DNA from: Temnothorax longispinosus
Taxonomy: Eukaryota; Arthropoda; Insecta; Hymenoptera; Formicidae
Direction: 5' to 3'
DNA: 64,000 nucleotides
NCBI RefSeq assembly: GCF_030848805.1
Contig: NC_092358.1
Location: 16,981,138 to 17,045,137 of the forward strand
The notes beneath the pieces were generated by a model that was not told the origin of the DNA, did not search any database, and saw only the letters and a list, made by a program, of their open reading frames with translations. This document shows, piece by piece, positions 42,904 to 54,385 of this stretch. Within the stretch, counting starts at the first letter, position 1; every line of letters begins with the position of its first letter. The position numbers were made by a program, and so were the translations under genes.

Positions 42904-44137
42904 TTAAGGGGAGATATACACCTAGGAGGCCGGAAAAAAGGTCATTTTTGTGAATTTTTTTAAGGAAAACTATTTGAAATTTCGGATTGGGAGTTTTTCT
43001 ATCTAAAAGTATACACATTCAGGAATATGTCCAATTTTTTTTATTAAAAAAAATCAAAAATTGACGAGGTTGTGGTATAATCTTTGGAGCGCCGTAAAAA
43101 AATCCGGGTAAACGGTACCCACTGGCGTTTCTTCAAAAATCATCTGAAACAAAAAAACCAAAAAGATTATTAAATTAGATACTATAATCTAGTACTTGTC
43201 ATAGCCGATTTTGAAAATATCGATTTATGACAAAATGGCGGACGTTTGAACATAACATAGCGATTTTTCGACCAAAAATTAGTTATTATTTTGCCTATAA
43301 AACAAAAATTAAGCAACGAAAAAAAAAATCCTATGACAAGTACTAGATAATGATGTATAGAATAACCACAAAAAAATTCAAGGCAATCGGTTCATTGGTT
43401 TTCGAGAAATTTTGGGTACCGATTTGAAAAACGTGGTTTTGAGAAAAACGCGTTTGAAAATTTGGGAATGAATAAATCATGAAATTTGTCAACTTACATG
43501 GAATCATCGATACCAGCTCCATAGTGTAAGTCTTCTGCGGTCAACGGAATGTTCATATTTTCTAAATTTTGTTGTCAACGCCGTATTCGACCTTCTTTAG
43601 TCTGTTCTTGCGCTTGCAGCTCGGCTTTCGCTATGCGAGTTTCGTCTTCTTGCGCAGCGTACAAGTGCGCGCCCGATCCGACCGATATTCCTAACACGTT
43701 CATGATTTTTAACAATGACGTAACACCATTGTTGAACGTGCATGTTGCAAGAAATGCAGCAATGTTAACGATTTTGGCCCCGCTGTGCATCGTTTTTAGA
43801 GCTATCTTCCAAATAAGTTGGTTGAAGCTCTCATTGCTGTTTTGTGTGTATCCGTAGCCATTCGAAGAAACAGTAACTCCAAGGATGACATGAAAAAAGC
43901 GATATGGGCAACATTCTACCATTACGGCTCAACAGACAGCAAGCCTGAACATCATTTTTGTCCCGAAGGCCCCGCGCGCTCTCGGAGACGGTTCACTCTC
44001 TCGGCTGTAACTTCGTTATTTATCGAGATATTGACTTGCAGTTTTAACCAGATATTCTTGAGACCTCAAGCTTCAAAAAAATGCAAAGAAAAAAAAATCG
44101 ATTTTTTCGACCATGCTAGGTGTATATCTCCCCTTAA
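42904..44137 (-). mobile_element. Mutator-like element with 22-bp perfect termini
   Basis: The 22-bp end at 42904-42925 (ttaaggggagatatacacct plus ag) is perfectly inverted at 44116-44137. Between them lie the C-terminal part of a transposase (43500-43922) and non-coding DNA. The element sits in the pogo-like transposase tail: pogo-type coding is seen on both sides. No 9-bp target duplication was recognised. It is about 1.2 kb, so it is an internally deleted derivative. Confidence 0.75.
43500..43922 (-). pseudogene. C-terminal fragment of a Mutator-like transposase
   Basis: The open frame 43922-43575 reads SSNGYGYTQNSNESFNQLIW, KIVNIAAFLATCTFNNGV and LLKIMNVLGISVGSGAHLYA, then AKAELQAQEQTKEGRIRR. 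In another frame it continues ENMNIPLTAEDLHYGAGIDD and stops. The N-N/S-E-S-F-N-x-x-I/V-W motif followed by F-N-x-G is one I associate with a widespread arthropod transposase of Mutator type; the superfamily name is moderately certain. The catalytic N-terminal two-thirds are missing. Confidence 0.6.
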
Positions 44138-46767
44138 AAGACGCCAAATACAGGAAAAATTCAAACATTTTTGTATTTTTGTATTTTTGTACAAACCTGC
44201 GCCTGGTTCATTTTCCGAAATAAATTGTTCGGTCTCCAAGGGGTCAGTTGCGCATTCGATTTCGATTGCGTCGCCGAATTATTGACCAGCGCCGCTATTT
44301 TCGTCGAGATTGATCGTTGCCAGAGTCCCATCGTGTTCGACTGCCAGCACAACAATGCTTTATCTGCCCCCAAACTCAGACTCTCATTCGCTCGGTACCG
44401 CTGCATCGTCGATTGTGCCCGAATCTACACTCATTTTATCGTAACCTATATATACAAACACAAAAATATCTAAAACATAAACTAAATAAAGTTAAAAAAA
44501 AATAAACTTCGCGGAACCACGACAAAAAAAGAGCAGTCAAAAAACAGTTTTCCTAAATTGTCTTTTTATACCAGTGACTCCCTTCATTTGCAATCAAAAC
44601 GCAAAAAGGCTTCGATTTTCTACCGCGCCACTCCAAAAACCAATACGCTCCGATTCGATAAACTCTGGTAGCAGACCGGCTGGTAGCCGCTCTTCGAAGA
44701 ATTTCAGAAATTTGGTGTCCTCAGCCTGACTCTCGACTTCGTTGTCTTCCTTGGATTTTCGTTCCTTTAAACCTTTTCTAAGGACATCAAAATCGACGGC
44801 ATTTGCCGAAAACGGGAACAATCCACAAGACGCGAAGCCTCGAATAATTGTTCCCGTGAGATCCATGCTGTCGATTGCAGTTTTCAGCACTGGCGCAAAT
44901 TTGTCTTTTGTTAGACGATCTCCGTCGTGGTCAAGTCTCCACTTGTTGACTGTTATTTTCCATGACGATTTCAGCGGGTGAAATACCGCGACATCCAGGG
45001 GCTGCAAAATATGCGTAGCATTCGGGTACAATGCGATCAGTTCGATTTGATGATCCCTGCAGAACTCGCTCAGAGGCATCGTACAATGCGAAGAATGGCC
45101 GTCGACATAAAGAACGACGGGAAACTCGTCGTTATTTTCTTTCAACCATGGATAAAAAACGTTTGCGATATATTCGTAAAACGTCTCGGCGGTCATCCAC
45201 CCCCTTTCCGATGTACCGATGCTCTAACCTTTAGGGACGTTTCGAGCTACGCTCGCCGGAATTCTCTGGTACCAATACATCACCATTGGTGGGGCCATTA
45301 CACCCGCCGCGTTAACCATAAAGAGAACGGTGAGACACTCCTTCTCATTCCCATTGACGACTTTATAAACCGATCTCGCACCTTTTCTTGCAATCATATT
45401 CTCGGCCTTCGGACATAGGAAGAATGCACTCTCGTCGCAATTGTAAACTCTCGAGGGATCAATATTCAACAAGTTCTGCGTTGTTAAGTAGCTCTCGATC
45501 TCGGCGAACCAATTTCTGAATCTTTCTTCCGTCACCGAAGCGCGACTATAACTCAGATTTGGAGCTATTCTTCGGCTAAGTTCCGGGTAACGACGGAGAA
45601 ACGGAGTGACGGCCGGGACGATTCTCTTTGAACGGCGTTGGTCGTTTGAGTCTCACAACCAATCGTACAACACTGTCATAAAGCTGATCCTTGGATATCG
45701 GAAAACCTTTTTCACTGACATGAAAGATCCACTGGACAAGCTGGTTTTCTTCTTCCGCAGACAGAATACTAGGCGGTCCCTTCTTGACGAGATGTGAAAC
45801 ACCTTGTTTGTGCTTGTTATAGAGAGTGCTTCTCGGAACGTTGTGCATTTTACTCGCGGTCCTCAGAGGCACGCCCATTTTTACTGCATCGAGAGCAGTT
45901 TTTATCGACGATTCTGCATACTTTTCTGTTTTCGACATGATGCCAGCGTCTATAGTAACATAAATAGATACATTCTTGAAATATGCGTAGAAAGACTTTT
46001 TGCATAATGTTTGATTAACCTAAATTCGCGATTCGAGAGGTTACGTTAAGACTTTTCCAATGTAAACAATCTGCTGACTACATAATAGCAATAACGAACT
46101 CGTTCGACGAAGCCAAATTTGTAAAATGTTAGATATCATACTTACTGCGAATAATCGCCTCAGTTTAGCATAATTTTAACACACTTTAAGCACACTAGTA
46201 AACAATGCCGCGTGTCAATGCTGATCGTTCGTGTTAATTTCCATCAAGATTATGGTCGTTGAGTTTGTTGCGTCCGGCAATTGGGACATCACCCGATCGC
46301 CTGGTTGTACCAGTATACAGCCACTTGGTTCGCTATTGGTACACCATACGGTTGAAACGTCCGAGTATCCAACCATGCAAATTAACAATTTATCGGCAAT
46401 TCTAACTAAATTTCGACCCTAGATTTGCATTCTCTACATCTTCCTTAATATAAAGAGCTATAACTTGTTCAATATATATAAAAAATGAAGGCGACATAGT
46501 TACAATTAAACTTCGTCAATTCTTAACAAACTGGCTTACAGATGCGCTTCGTTTCCCGGGGCAGCGCGTGCACTCTCAAGAAACTCGAAAAAATTACTAC
46601 AAAAAGCGCAAAGATTATTTTAACTGTTGTCCTATGCATAGATTATAAATCGTAGAACTCAATTAAGTGGTTATTTATTTATTTTTATCAAAAAATCTCT
46701 TAATTAGGTGGAATATTCCCCTTAGTGGTTGGGAACTGGGACATGGTTGGCTATTGGGACGTTTACC

Positions 46768-46770
<3 letters not shown>

Positions 46771-46820
<50 letters not shown>
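46771..46820. repeat. (TA)n microsatellite
   Basis: About 25 ta units between the presumed pogo terminus and X copy 2. Confidence 0.95.
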
Positions 46821-46824
<4 letters not shown>

Positions 46825-46877
46825 AGGTTTTATTTCGTGTGCCAATTATTTCCATCAATTATCTCAGAAAGTATTGG

Positions 46878-47650
46878 TTTATTGGAAAAGTGTTTTAGAT
46901 AAAAGTTGAAGGGTTTGAAGGAGACCGCAGTAGACAATTTTATTAGATTTTGGATCCGGGGTCTGTATTGAGCCCAAGTCAAATTTTTAAAATAAAAATC
47001 CTTATTTTTTATTGTATCATCTTTTTCTACTAATAAATTTGAACAACTTTTGTCTGAAACATTGTTTTATTTGCCCAATACTTTTTGAGATATTCAAGGA
47101 AAACTTGGTAACTTTTTCAATATTTAGCTTATGATATCTTGATAATTGTTTGAAGTGAGAAAAAGTGGTATAGAGGACTTTTTGACTTGATTTTGTCTTA
47201 AGAATAAGCTGTTGCAATAGCACTCCAATTTTTTTAAATATTTGTAAACACTGCAAGAAGATGCATACACAAATATTTAAAAAAAATTGGAGTATACTAT
47301 TGCAACAGCACAATTTTGAAATAAAATTAAGTTAAAAAGTCCTCTGTACCACTTTCTTCTCTGGCAAACAATCATAAAGATATCACAAGCTAAATATTGA
47401 AAAAGTTACCAAGTTTTCCTTGATTATCTCAAAAAGTATTAAGCAAATAAAAGAATTTTTCAAACAAAAGTTGTTCAAATTAATTAATAGAGAAAGATGG
47501 TACAATAAAAAATAGGGGTTTTTATTTAAAAAAAATTTGACTTAGACCCTATTTGGCTCAATAGAGGTCCTGGATTCAAAATCCAATAAGATCGTCTATT
47601 GGCCCCCTTCGAACCTTTCAACTTTTATCTGAAACACTTTTCCAATAAAC
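46878..47650. repeat. ~770-bp palindrome at the core of X
   Basis: Arms of about 385 bp centred near 47262. Paired segments include caaggaaaacttggtaactt (47093) with its complement (about 47411), gctgttgcaatagcactcca (47208) with the segment near 47291-47312, and tttattggaaaagtgtttta (46878) with the segment ending near 47650. An equivalent palindrome is at 28775-29711, there interrupted by the SINE. Confidence 0.85.
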
Positions 47651-48110
47651 CAAGCCGTCAATTGACACTTAATAAAGATTAACACAATAACATTTAAACG
47701 ACATTTAAACGACACGGCCAACGATAAAAAGATCATGACAACACTGATTAAATCGACATAGAATTAAAGGTTAACACCCTGTTAACACCAAACCAACATC
47801 CAACGATGAGGATCAATCTCCAACCTACACTAAACATTGAGGCTTAATCCCCAACCTACACTTACCATTGCGAATAAACTCCCAATATACACTCATCATT
47901 GAGGATTAAACCCACAACTTACCTAAACCTTAATGGTCAACACTCAATCTACATCTAAATTTAAGTGCTGACACTTAACTTTGATGACAAACACTAAACT
48001 TACGCCCAAATATGAGTGTTAACTCTCAAGTTTGGGCGTAAGTTTAGTGTTAACACTCAAATTTGGATGTTAACTATCAAAGTTGAGTGTACTTTTTCAT
48101 AAGGGCGTAC
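46878..48110 (-). mobile_element. Foldback family X, copy 2 (most complete)
   Basis: On the minus strand it begins near 48110 with gcccttatgaaaaagtacac, passes through iterated agtgttaac, agtgtttgtcatc and caatgatgagtgt motifs (47670-48080), and ends in a 770-bp palindrome (46878-47650). It is collinear with the fragments of copy 1 at 14449-29711. A second terminus equivalent to 30770-31008 was not found, so this copy may be one-ended or truncated near the TA repeat. No protein is encoded. Confidence 0.7.
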
Positions 48111-49640
48111 ACTCTTAATACAGCGATTCAACTGGTGCGTTTACTTAAGTTTTATGTAACATGTATTAACTTTTTAACCGAATGACTTATTTGTAATGCG
48201 ACACTGAGGATGGTCCTATAAAGGTCCAAAACGTTTGTTATTTTTTTTTTTACTTAAATATAGAATATTTTAACATCAACACCTTGTTACGGCTCGATGC
48301 TCCTTTTTCTTAATTGATTTTTAATCTTGTGAGCCTTTTATTTTTATATTCCCTGCTATAACAAATTATTTTTGTTACAGATATTAAATATTTTTACACA
48401 ATGCAACTTTTCATACGAAGCGACGAAAGAAGAAAAAACGAATTTTTAACTTTTTACGCGAACCGAGGTTCACCCCCACCAAGGGGGCTTGCGGGGAAGG
48501 GTAGCCTCTCCCCTGCCTACGTGTGTACTGTTTATACAAATACAATTAAAGTATTATTTAAAAATACATATTATTTATTTTTAACTTTGACACTGTATAT
48601 CTTGAAAACCAGAGCGGTTAGCCTTATAAGACCTATACAATTTTTTGTTCAGCGTTAAAAGTACTACCAGAAACCATCGTCAAATTAAGGCGCCAGAGTT
48701 ATCGGAATCTTGTTCTACCGGCCTACCATGTCGGTTGAAAACATAAATAAATATGTCATAGACGGAAATTTTTTACTGAAAAATTCCCAGACAGCACACA
48801 TGTGCAAAAGCGGGATATAAGATGTCTAAAAGACATCTTACAAAAAGATGGCTAAAAGACGTCTTATGTCTCGATTTTGGACATTGTGCTGTTTGGGTTG
48901 TTACAAGCACATGGATGTTTCATTTTCTTCTTGATTAGTGATTCACATACACAGATACACAAAAAATACTTTTTACGTAACAAAAACTTGTCGCTCGTAA
49001 ACAGATGGGATTTGCGTTATTAGAGGCAAACATATCCCAAGTAGCAAAATGACGTCATAATAACGGTAAATTTTTGTCATAAAATGACCAATCAGACGTC
49101 CTAAATAGGTCTCGTGAGACCCGAAAATGACGTCGATATATCACATCCACATGATGTTTTTTTCTGACGTCTTATTGACGGCAAAAATAGGTCCAATGTA
49201 CGACACGGTTTCTAGAAATGTTTTTTATGAAATTAAAATGTTCACTTAATAAACGTTTATTAAAAAACGTTCTTTTTCTTTATCTAGAAAAAAACCGCTT
49301 TTTTAACTGTTTTTTTACATATCATGTGCGTATAGCCGCTCTCTCAAGGCGAATTACCCATCCTAGTACAGTACCGCGCCCGTGTTGCTTGACTTCAATG
49401 ATCCAGTGAACAGTGACGATCTTCTGACCCTGATGCTTCTTTATTAACTATACTTGTCTATAACAGGTACATCTTTAAAGTGTTCAAAAATTTTTTAATA
49501 ATATCTTCTTGATAGCTATAACACTGCACGAAATAGTTATCATAAAACTATAATCACACGAAACTACATCCACTTATACCATAAATTCACCACTTCAATC
49601 ATAAAGTTGCGAAACAAACATATATTGTAGTTAATTTTGT
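48111..49640. other. No gene recognised; small repeat modules
   Basis: It contains a hammerhead-like motif (48203-48234), a GC-rich module at 48456-48530 (acgcgaaccgaggttcac) shared with the centre of the foldback at 53728-54385, a short palindrome near 48825-48870 (aagatgtctaaaagacatct), and gacgtc-containing sequence at 49045-49200 resembling 29730-29760. The rest is AT-rich. The short open frames lack credible features. Confidence 0.45.
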
Positions 49641-49667
49641 GGTTTAATTTTGTGGTATCAGCTGAAT

Positions 49668-51195
49668 CAGAGCGAGAAAGAGGGAATAATATTCTCTCTC
49701 TCGCTTGCTCGCTCGACACGTTGACCTTGGCCACGGCCGCAGTGTTTGTAAATACAGGATTGCTGACATGCGATAGCGTGTGAAAGAATAAAAGTAATAT
49801 TTTTGTATAAATATTACTTTTATTTCACAATCGTTGCAAGTATATTAATATACGCGTGTCTAAATATGGGCTAAATATTTATCTCACATAGAAAATAATA
49901 CATATCCTATATGTATATGATGTATAAAATAGTTAAAAAATTCGCATTTCATTCAGAAATGTTTTTTTATGCTTGGAATATGGAGCGATCCGTAGTGTAC
50001 GCGTGTTATAAGACATATAGAGAGATACGTTATACTACATATATGACACATTCAGTAAAAGTGAGAATAAGTAATATTAGGAACGCGCAGAATCGCAATC
50101 TAAGCTATCAATTTTTTTTCTTCTTGTTCTTTATTAATTTTTTAACTATTTTGTATACATAGATAATGTATTGTTTTCTACGTGAAATAAATATTTGGCA
50201 CTGTTTCGTATTGCGCGGATGACTGCGTGTGGATGTGCTGAGCGACTATGGTATGTGTGCGTGTCGGCTACTGCCCTCTCACAGTTTAGTTTGAACCGAA
50301 AGAGTGTGACGTACTTGAATCAGTCGTAAGCCAAGGGTTTGTCACGAAGCATCGAGAGTTTGCCACGGCTCTATTATTTAAAGTCGCCTCAGTTAACCCG
50401 AACGCAAATTCCCACACTAAGAGACAAAATCATTATATACTGTTATTGGTGTCAATAAAGTGTATCACGAGTTTATACCCTCCGTTTGCAATTAACCATC
50501 ACACTATCCTCGCACGTGCCACAAGCGCTACCCGCGTGCAAGCAATCCTGTGTCCGAACAGGCACATATTTAGACACGCGTATATTTTAATGTATTTGCA
50601 ATAATTGTGAAATAAAAGTAATATTTATACAAAAGTATTACTTTTTTACAACACCTCCACGGAAAGTTCGACTTTCCATGTCTGTAGAGAGGGGCGAAAG
50701 TGGCCAATTTCAAGCCAGGGCGGCATAGCGGGCAGAAAGTAACCACTTTCCTCCCTAAGAAAGAAAATTGATACTTTCCACCCGGCATAGCGAAAGTAAC
50801 CACTTTCCGCCCGCTATGCCGGGTGGAAAGTATCAATTTTCTTCCTTAGAGAGGAAAGTAAGCCCTGGCGTCAAATGGCCACTCTTGCCCCTCTCTAGGC
50901 ATGGAAGTCGAACTTTCCGTAAAAGTATTGTGAAAAATATCGTGTGCACCTCGGGTCGAAAGCTTTTTCAGACTCGTCTGATTTGCCGCCCTCGCCTTCG
51001 GCTCGGGCGGAAAACTTTACACTCATCTGAAAAACGCTGCTTTCTCCCCTTGGTGCATATATTATTATTCGTTCACACGCTACCGCATACTCGAGTCCGA
51101 CAACACTAGCTACGGCCGCGGCCAAGCGCTCAGCGCGCCGAGCGAGCGAGCGAGAGAGAGAATATCAATAATATCATTCCCTCTTTCTCGTTCTA
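49668..51195. mobile_element. Foldback element with ~200-bp arms and nested hairpin
   Basis: The left arm 49668-49870 (gagcgagaaagagggaataa, ttggccacggccg, tagcgtgtgaa, aagtaatatttttgtataaa, acgcgtgtctaaatatg) matches inverted pieces of 50560-50650 and 51065-51195. The right arm is split by about 410 bp, which includes the palindrome at 50659-50920. The loop 49875-50555 includes a possible solo-LTR-like stretch (about 50210-50545; aataaag signal, no confirmed ends). No coding. Confidence 0.65.
50659..50920. mobile_element. ~260-bp near-perfect palindromic element
   Basis: It starts cggaaagttcgactttccat and ends with the complement at 50920 (aagtcgaactttccg), centred near 50790. Inner arms such as gaaaattgatactttccacc are exactly mirrored. 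It can form a long hairpin. It lies inside the right arm of the larger foldback and is therefore the younger insertion. Confidence 0.85.
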
Positions 51196-51492
51196 ACAAG
51201 GGAACGAAATTTCTGATTTAATTAAACTTCACACACATGTAGAAGGGGTTAAAAGATGACAAATACTGGCCAAAATATCATATCATATAATTTCATTTCA
51301 TTATATTTGCAATTTAATTGCAAATATAGAAATAAAATTTGCATTTATTATGTTTATGCAATAGAGAAACAAAAATCATTCTGCATTCATAGTACATGCA
51401 CTCACATGTATTTTTGCACTGGACCAAATCAGATATTTTTATTTTAAATCAGCCAATTGACGGCGTAATCAATTGAGTCCCATTCCATACAT

Positions 51493-52300
51493 TCACATGC
51501 ATCTATAACATGCACTTTCATGCAGTTTGGTCAAAGTGACCTTTATAAGCATATAGTTTACCGGAACTGTCAGGAATAGTAGGACAGAATATTGATTTGT
51601 CTGAGTAGATGGATCTAACTGTTTACCACAAACCAAACTCATTTCATTAATAGCTATAACGGCATCTTTCTCACGATCATCTTTGAATAATGATACTTGC
51701 TTTTGCAAAATATCAAAATTAAATATTACATGTTATATAATATTCCTTCTTAAAAATTGACACTCTCCTTTTTTCTTCGCAGAGTACGTTTTAATGGCAA
51801 AGGAATTTGTTGTTTTAATAATTCATTATAACCATTACTTCCACATAAAAACTTCAAACAAAGAACTTTCATAATGCTATCTGACCATTTGATACTGTGT
51901 GAATTTTTACCAGTCAGAACTTTAACTCGATCCTCGTTGAATATGTTATCAATTTTAATAACGATTTCAATTTTAAATTTTCTTCTGCAATCTTTTCTTT
52001 TTTATAACGTAATCTTTTTATACGTTTTTTCAATACTTGTCTGGATTTATCTATTCTACAGAGCATTACGTTTGCCTTTTGAAGTTTGCGGTTGGCTTCT
52101 TCTACTTCTAATCTAGCTTAAGTGTTTATTGTATTTTCAGTGTTTATTGTTTCTTTTTCAACCTTTAATCTAGCTTGAGTGTTTATCGTATTCTCAGTGT
52201 TTATTGTTTCTTCTTCTACCTCTAATCTAGCTTGAGTGTTTCTCGTATTCTCATTGTTTATTATTTCCTCTATTTCGTAATCTGTCATAAATGTTTCTAA
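51493..52300 (-). pseudogene. P-like transposase fragment with internal coding repeat
   Basis: From 52300 downward: a 19-residue repeat (NTENTINTQARLKVEKETI type) in about three copies, a coiled coil (SRQVLKKRIKRLRYKKEKIA then EENLKLKSLLK), a frameshift near 51950, then HSIKWSDSIMKVLCLKFLCG and SNGYNELLKQQIPLPLKRTL. Another break follows, and then FKDDREKDAVIAINEMSL with GKQLDPSTQTN. This order, coiled coil then CGSNGYxxL then the E-M-S-L segment, is that of P-element/THAP9 transposases between the THAP domain and the catalytic core. It represents a different family member from 18160-21834. No THAP domain or catalytic C-terminus is present. Confidence 0.75.
52109..52280 (-). repeat. 57-bp coding tandem repeat, three copies
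   Basis: taatctagct(t/g)agtg recurs at 52109, 52166 and 52223, exactly 57 bp apart. 57 is a multiple of three, so each unit encodes 19 residues in the P-like frame (minus strand). Confidence 0.85.
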
Positions 52301-52447
52301 ATTATTTGAGTCAGGCTGATTATTTTTTTCTAATTAGTAATTTACTCTATCCGAAACAATATTCGATGTTAATTGGGGAGCTGCTCTATTATTTCTTATG
52401 TTAATCTACAATCATATAAAAAGTTAATTATTTTATAATCTATATGT

Positions 52448-53400
52448 ATGGGGTTAAGAATGAGAGAAAGATCGAGCTCGATCAGCATACTGGAGTATGT
52501 GAGAAGTGAAAACAGTATGGCATGTGAGATAGCGAAAGCTAAGAGGAAAAGAGAGAAAAAAGAACAACTTGCGGAGGAAATTTTCAAGAGAGGTAACAAG
52601 ACCGTGAGAACGCCACCAGGAATAGACAAATCGAAGGAAGGAGTCAGTGCTGCAGGTAAGAAGAGAGAAGAGGAAGGAGATTTGTCAGCAACAAAGAAGG
52701 ATGAAAAGGATGGTTCGTTGTTAGCAATTCTGAGAGAAATTAGAGACGAGATGAGAGAGATGAGAAAGAGGATGAGCGTCTTAGAAGAAGAATGGAGAAA
52801 AAAGAAGAATGGATAGAGGAAAGGATGGATAAGATAGAGGAGAGACTATCAAAGATCGAACGAAGGAGTGAAAACATAACAGAAGAGGCGACCGGCGGCA
52901 AAATGGAGGAGATTGTGGGAAAGATGGCGGAGATGGTTAGGAAGAGAGAAAGAAATATGAAGGAAAGGAAAGAAAAGAAAAATAATCTAGTGATCAGAGG
53001 ATTACATAAAGAGGAAAAAAAAGCTTAATAGACACAGCGGAGACGTTTCTTGAGAGGGAGTTCGGTGCAAAAGCGGGAGTAAAGAAGATGCGGTCAACAG
53101 GCAAAGAAGAAAGAGAGATAGTAATAGTTGAAATGGACTGCTGGGAATCGAAGGATAATATCATGAAGGAGAAGAAGAAGCTGGAAAGTAAGAAAATTTT
53201 CATTGAACACGACCTGACCTTTGACGACAGAGAAGTGCAAAGACGGATAAAAGAACGGGCATGGAAAGAGAAAACAGAAGGAAAATAAGTGAAAATAGGT
53301 TATAGGAAGCTAGAGGTACAAGGTAGGAAGTATGTATGGAGCGAGGAAGAAAATAAGCTAATAGAAAAGAAAAACTTATAAAGGAAAGCCAAGCAGTGGA
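52448..53400 (+). pseudogene. ORF1 of the decayed LINE
   Basis: Fragments in several frames: AKRKREKKEQLAEEIFKRGN (basic), LLAILREIRDEMREMRKRMS (coiled coil), then MDKIEERLSKIERRSENI and ERKEKKNNLVIRGLHKEEKK, matching the RKNNIIVKEEM region of the intact ORF1. After a frameshift near 53020 come REIVIVEMDCWESKDNIMKE and KKIFIEHDLTFDDREVQ. Homology to the ORF1 at 6182-7216 is evident. Not functional. Confidence 0.75.
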
Positions 53401-53727
53401 GACGTGTAGAGATAAGGTGGTGGCGGACGTAGATAACGTGGATAATGCAAGTAATGATGAAAAGGGAGAGAGATAACCGTCGTAAGGGAAGAGAAAAGAT
53501 TGAAATACTCTTCTAGAATGTAGCAGGATTAGTAAACAAAGATAGATATTTCTGGAGATATATTAGAGAATTCGATTTTGTAAGTTTAAGCGAAACATGG
53601 GTAGACGCAGAAAAATGGGATAATATTAAAAGTTTATTGCCGAACACACACGAATGGGTGTGCAGTCATGCAAAAAAAATAAAAAAGAAAGGCAGAGCAA
53701 TAGAAGGTTTTGTATTGGAAAAAAGGG

Positions 53728-54385
53728 GTAGACTTCCGAAAACGGCCCCCTTCCGATTTCGATGAAACTTTGTGAAAAGCTTCGTTTTGGGTTAAAATGA
53801 AAGCCCTTAAAAGGAATTTTGGCGACTCCTATGATAAAGCCATTTTTTTAGATAAAATGATAAAAAATATAGGAAAATCTTCGTAATTCTACAGGATGTT
53901 ATAAATTGAATATATACTGTTTGTATTTAATGATTTAATGTTTTTATTATATACTTACAGCAGAATACATAAATAATATGCTTTGTAATATATTACACTT
54001 TCCACGCGAACCGAGGTTCACGCACACCCCCCCGTGCTTTCGGGGGAGGTGCGGTAGTCCCGAAATAGTTCACGCATACACTTTCCACGCGAACCGAGGC
54101 TTTTCACGCACGCATACTTCCACCGACCGAGTTCACACCCCCCCCCCCGTGCTTTCGGGGGAGGATAAAAACATAAAGTCATTAAATACAAACAGTATAT
54201 ATTCAATTTATAACATCCTGTAGAATTACGAAGATTTTCCTATATTTTTTATCATTTTATCTAAAAAAATGGCTTTATCATAGGAGTCGCCAAAATTCCT
54301 TTTAAGGGCTTTCATTTTGACCCAAAACGAAGCTTTTCACAAAGTTTCATCGAAATCGGAGGGGGGCCGTTTTCGGAAGTTTATC
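53728..54385. mobile_element. Foldback element, ~230-bp arms, C-rich centre
   Basis: The left arm starts gacttccgaaaacggccccc (53731) and runs through ttcgatgaaactttgtgaaa, tggcgactcctatgataaag, and tacaggatgttataaattga. The right arm 54160-54383 is its inverse. The central 200 bp holds two copies of actttccacgcgaaccgagg, each followed by a run of C and gtgctttcgggggagg. It interrupts the endonuclease of the decayed LINE. Confidence 0.85.

Larger units (their letters stand above)
42540..45938 (-). pseudogene. Pogo-like transposase, interrupted
   Basis: The N-terminus (45938-45576) has a psq-type helix-turn-helix, ALDAVKMGVPLRTASKMHNV and PRSTLYNKHKQG, then ILSAEEENQLVQWIFHVSEK. After a frameshift near 45600 the DDE core follows: FLRRYPELSRRIAPNLSYSR, CDESAFFLCPKAE, VLYVDGHSSHC and ILQPLDVAVFHPLKSSW, giving D, D, D. 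An in-frame TAG near 45226 replaces an expected Trp. The core ends about 44594. Acidic tail fragments lie at 44208-44420. The C-terminal tail lies beyond the Mutator-like insert at 42904-42770 (PDPFKDALFWPPDLP) and in K/E-rich coding to about 42540. Such enzymes insert at TA. Confidence 0.85.
42530..46765 (-). mobile_element. Pogo/Tigger-like DNA transposon remnant
   Basis: A minus-strand transposase gene (45938 to about 42530) with a Mutator-like element inserted in its C-terminal part. Upstream, 45940-46715 is AT-rich with nothing recognised. The stretch 46719-46763 (gtggttgggaactgggacat, then ggctattgggacg) looks like a pogo/Tigger-type terminal repeat, but no inverted partner was found at the left, where copia sequence ends at 42494. 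So the element is probably truncated at its 3' end. Confidence 0.6.

Noticed and set aside
50210..50545. Solo LTR with polyadenylation signal
   Set aside because: An aataaag signal and LTR-like composition are present, but ends and duplication are not identifiable.
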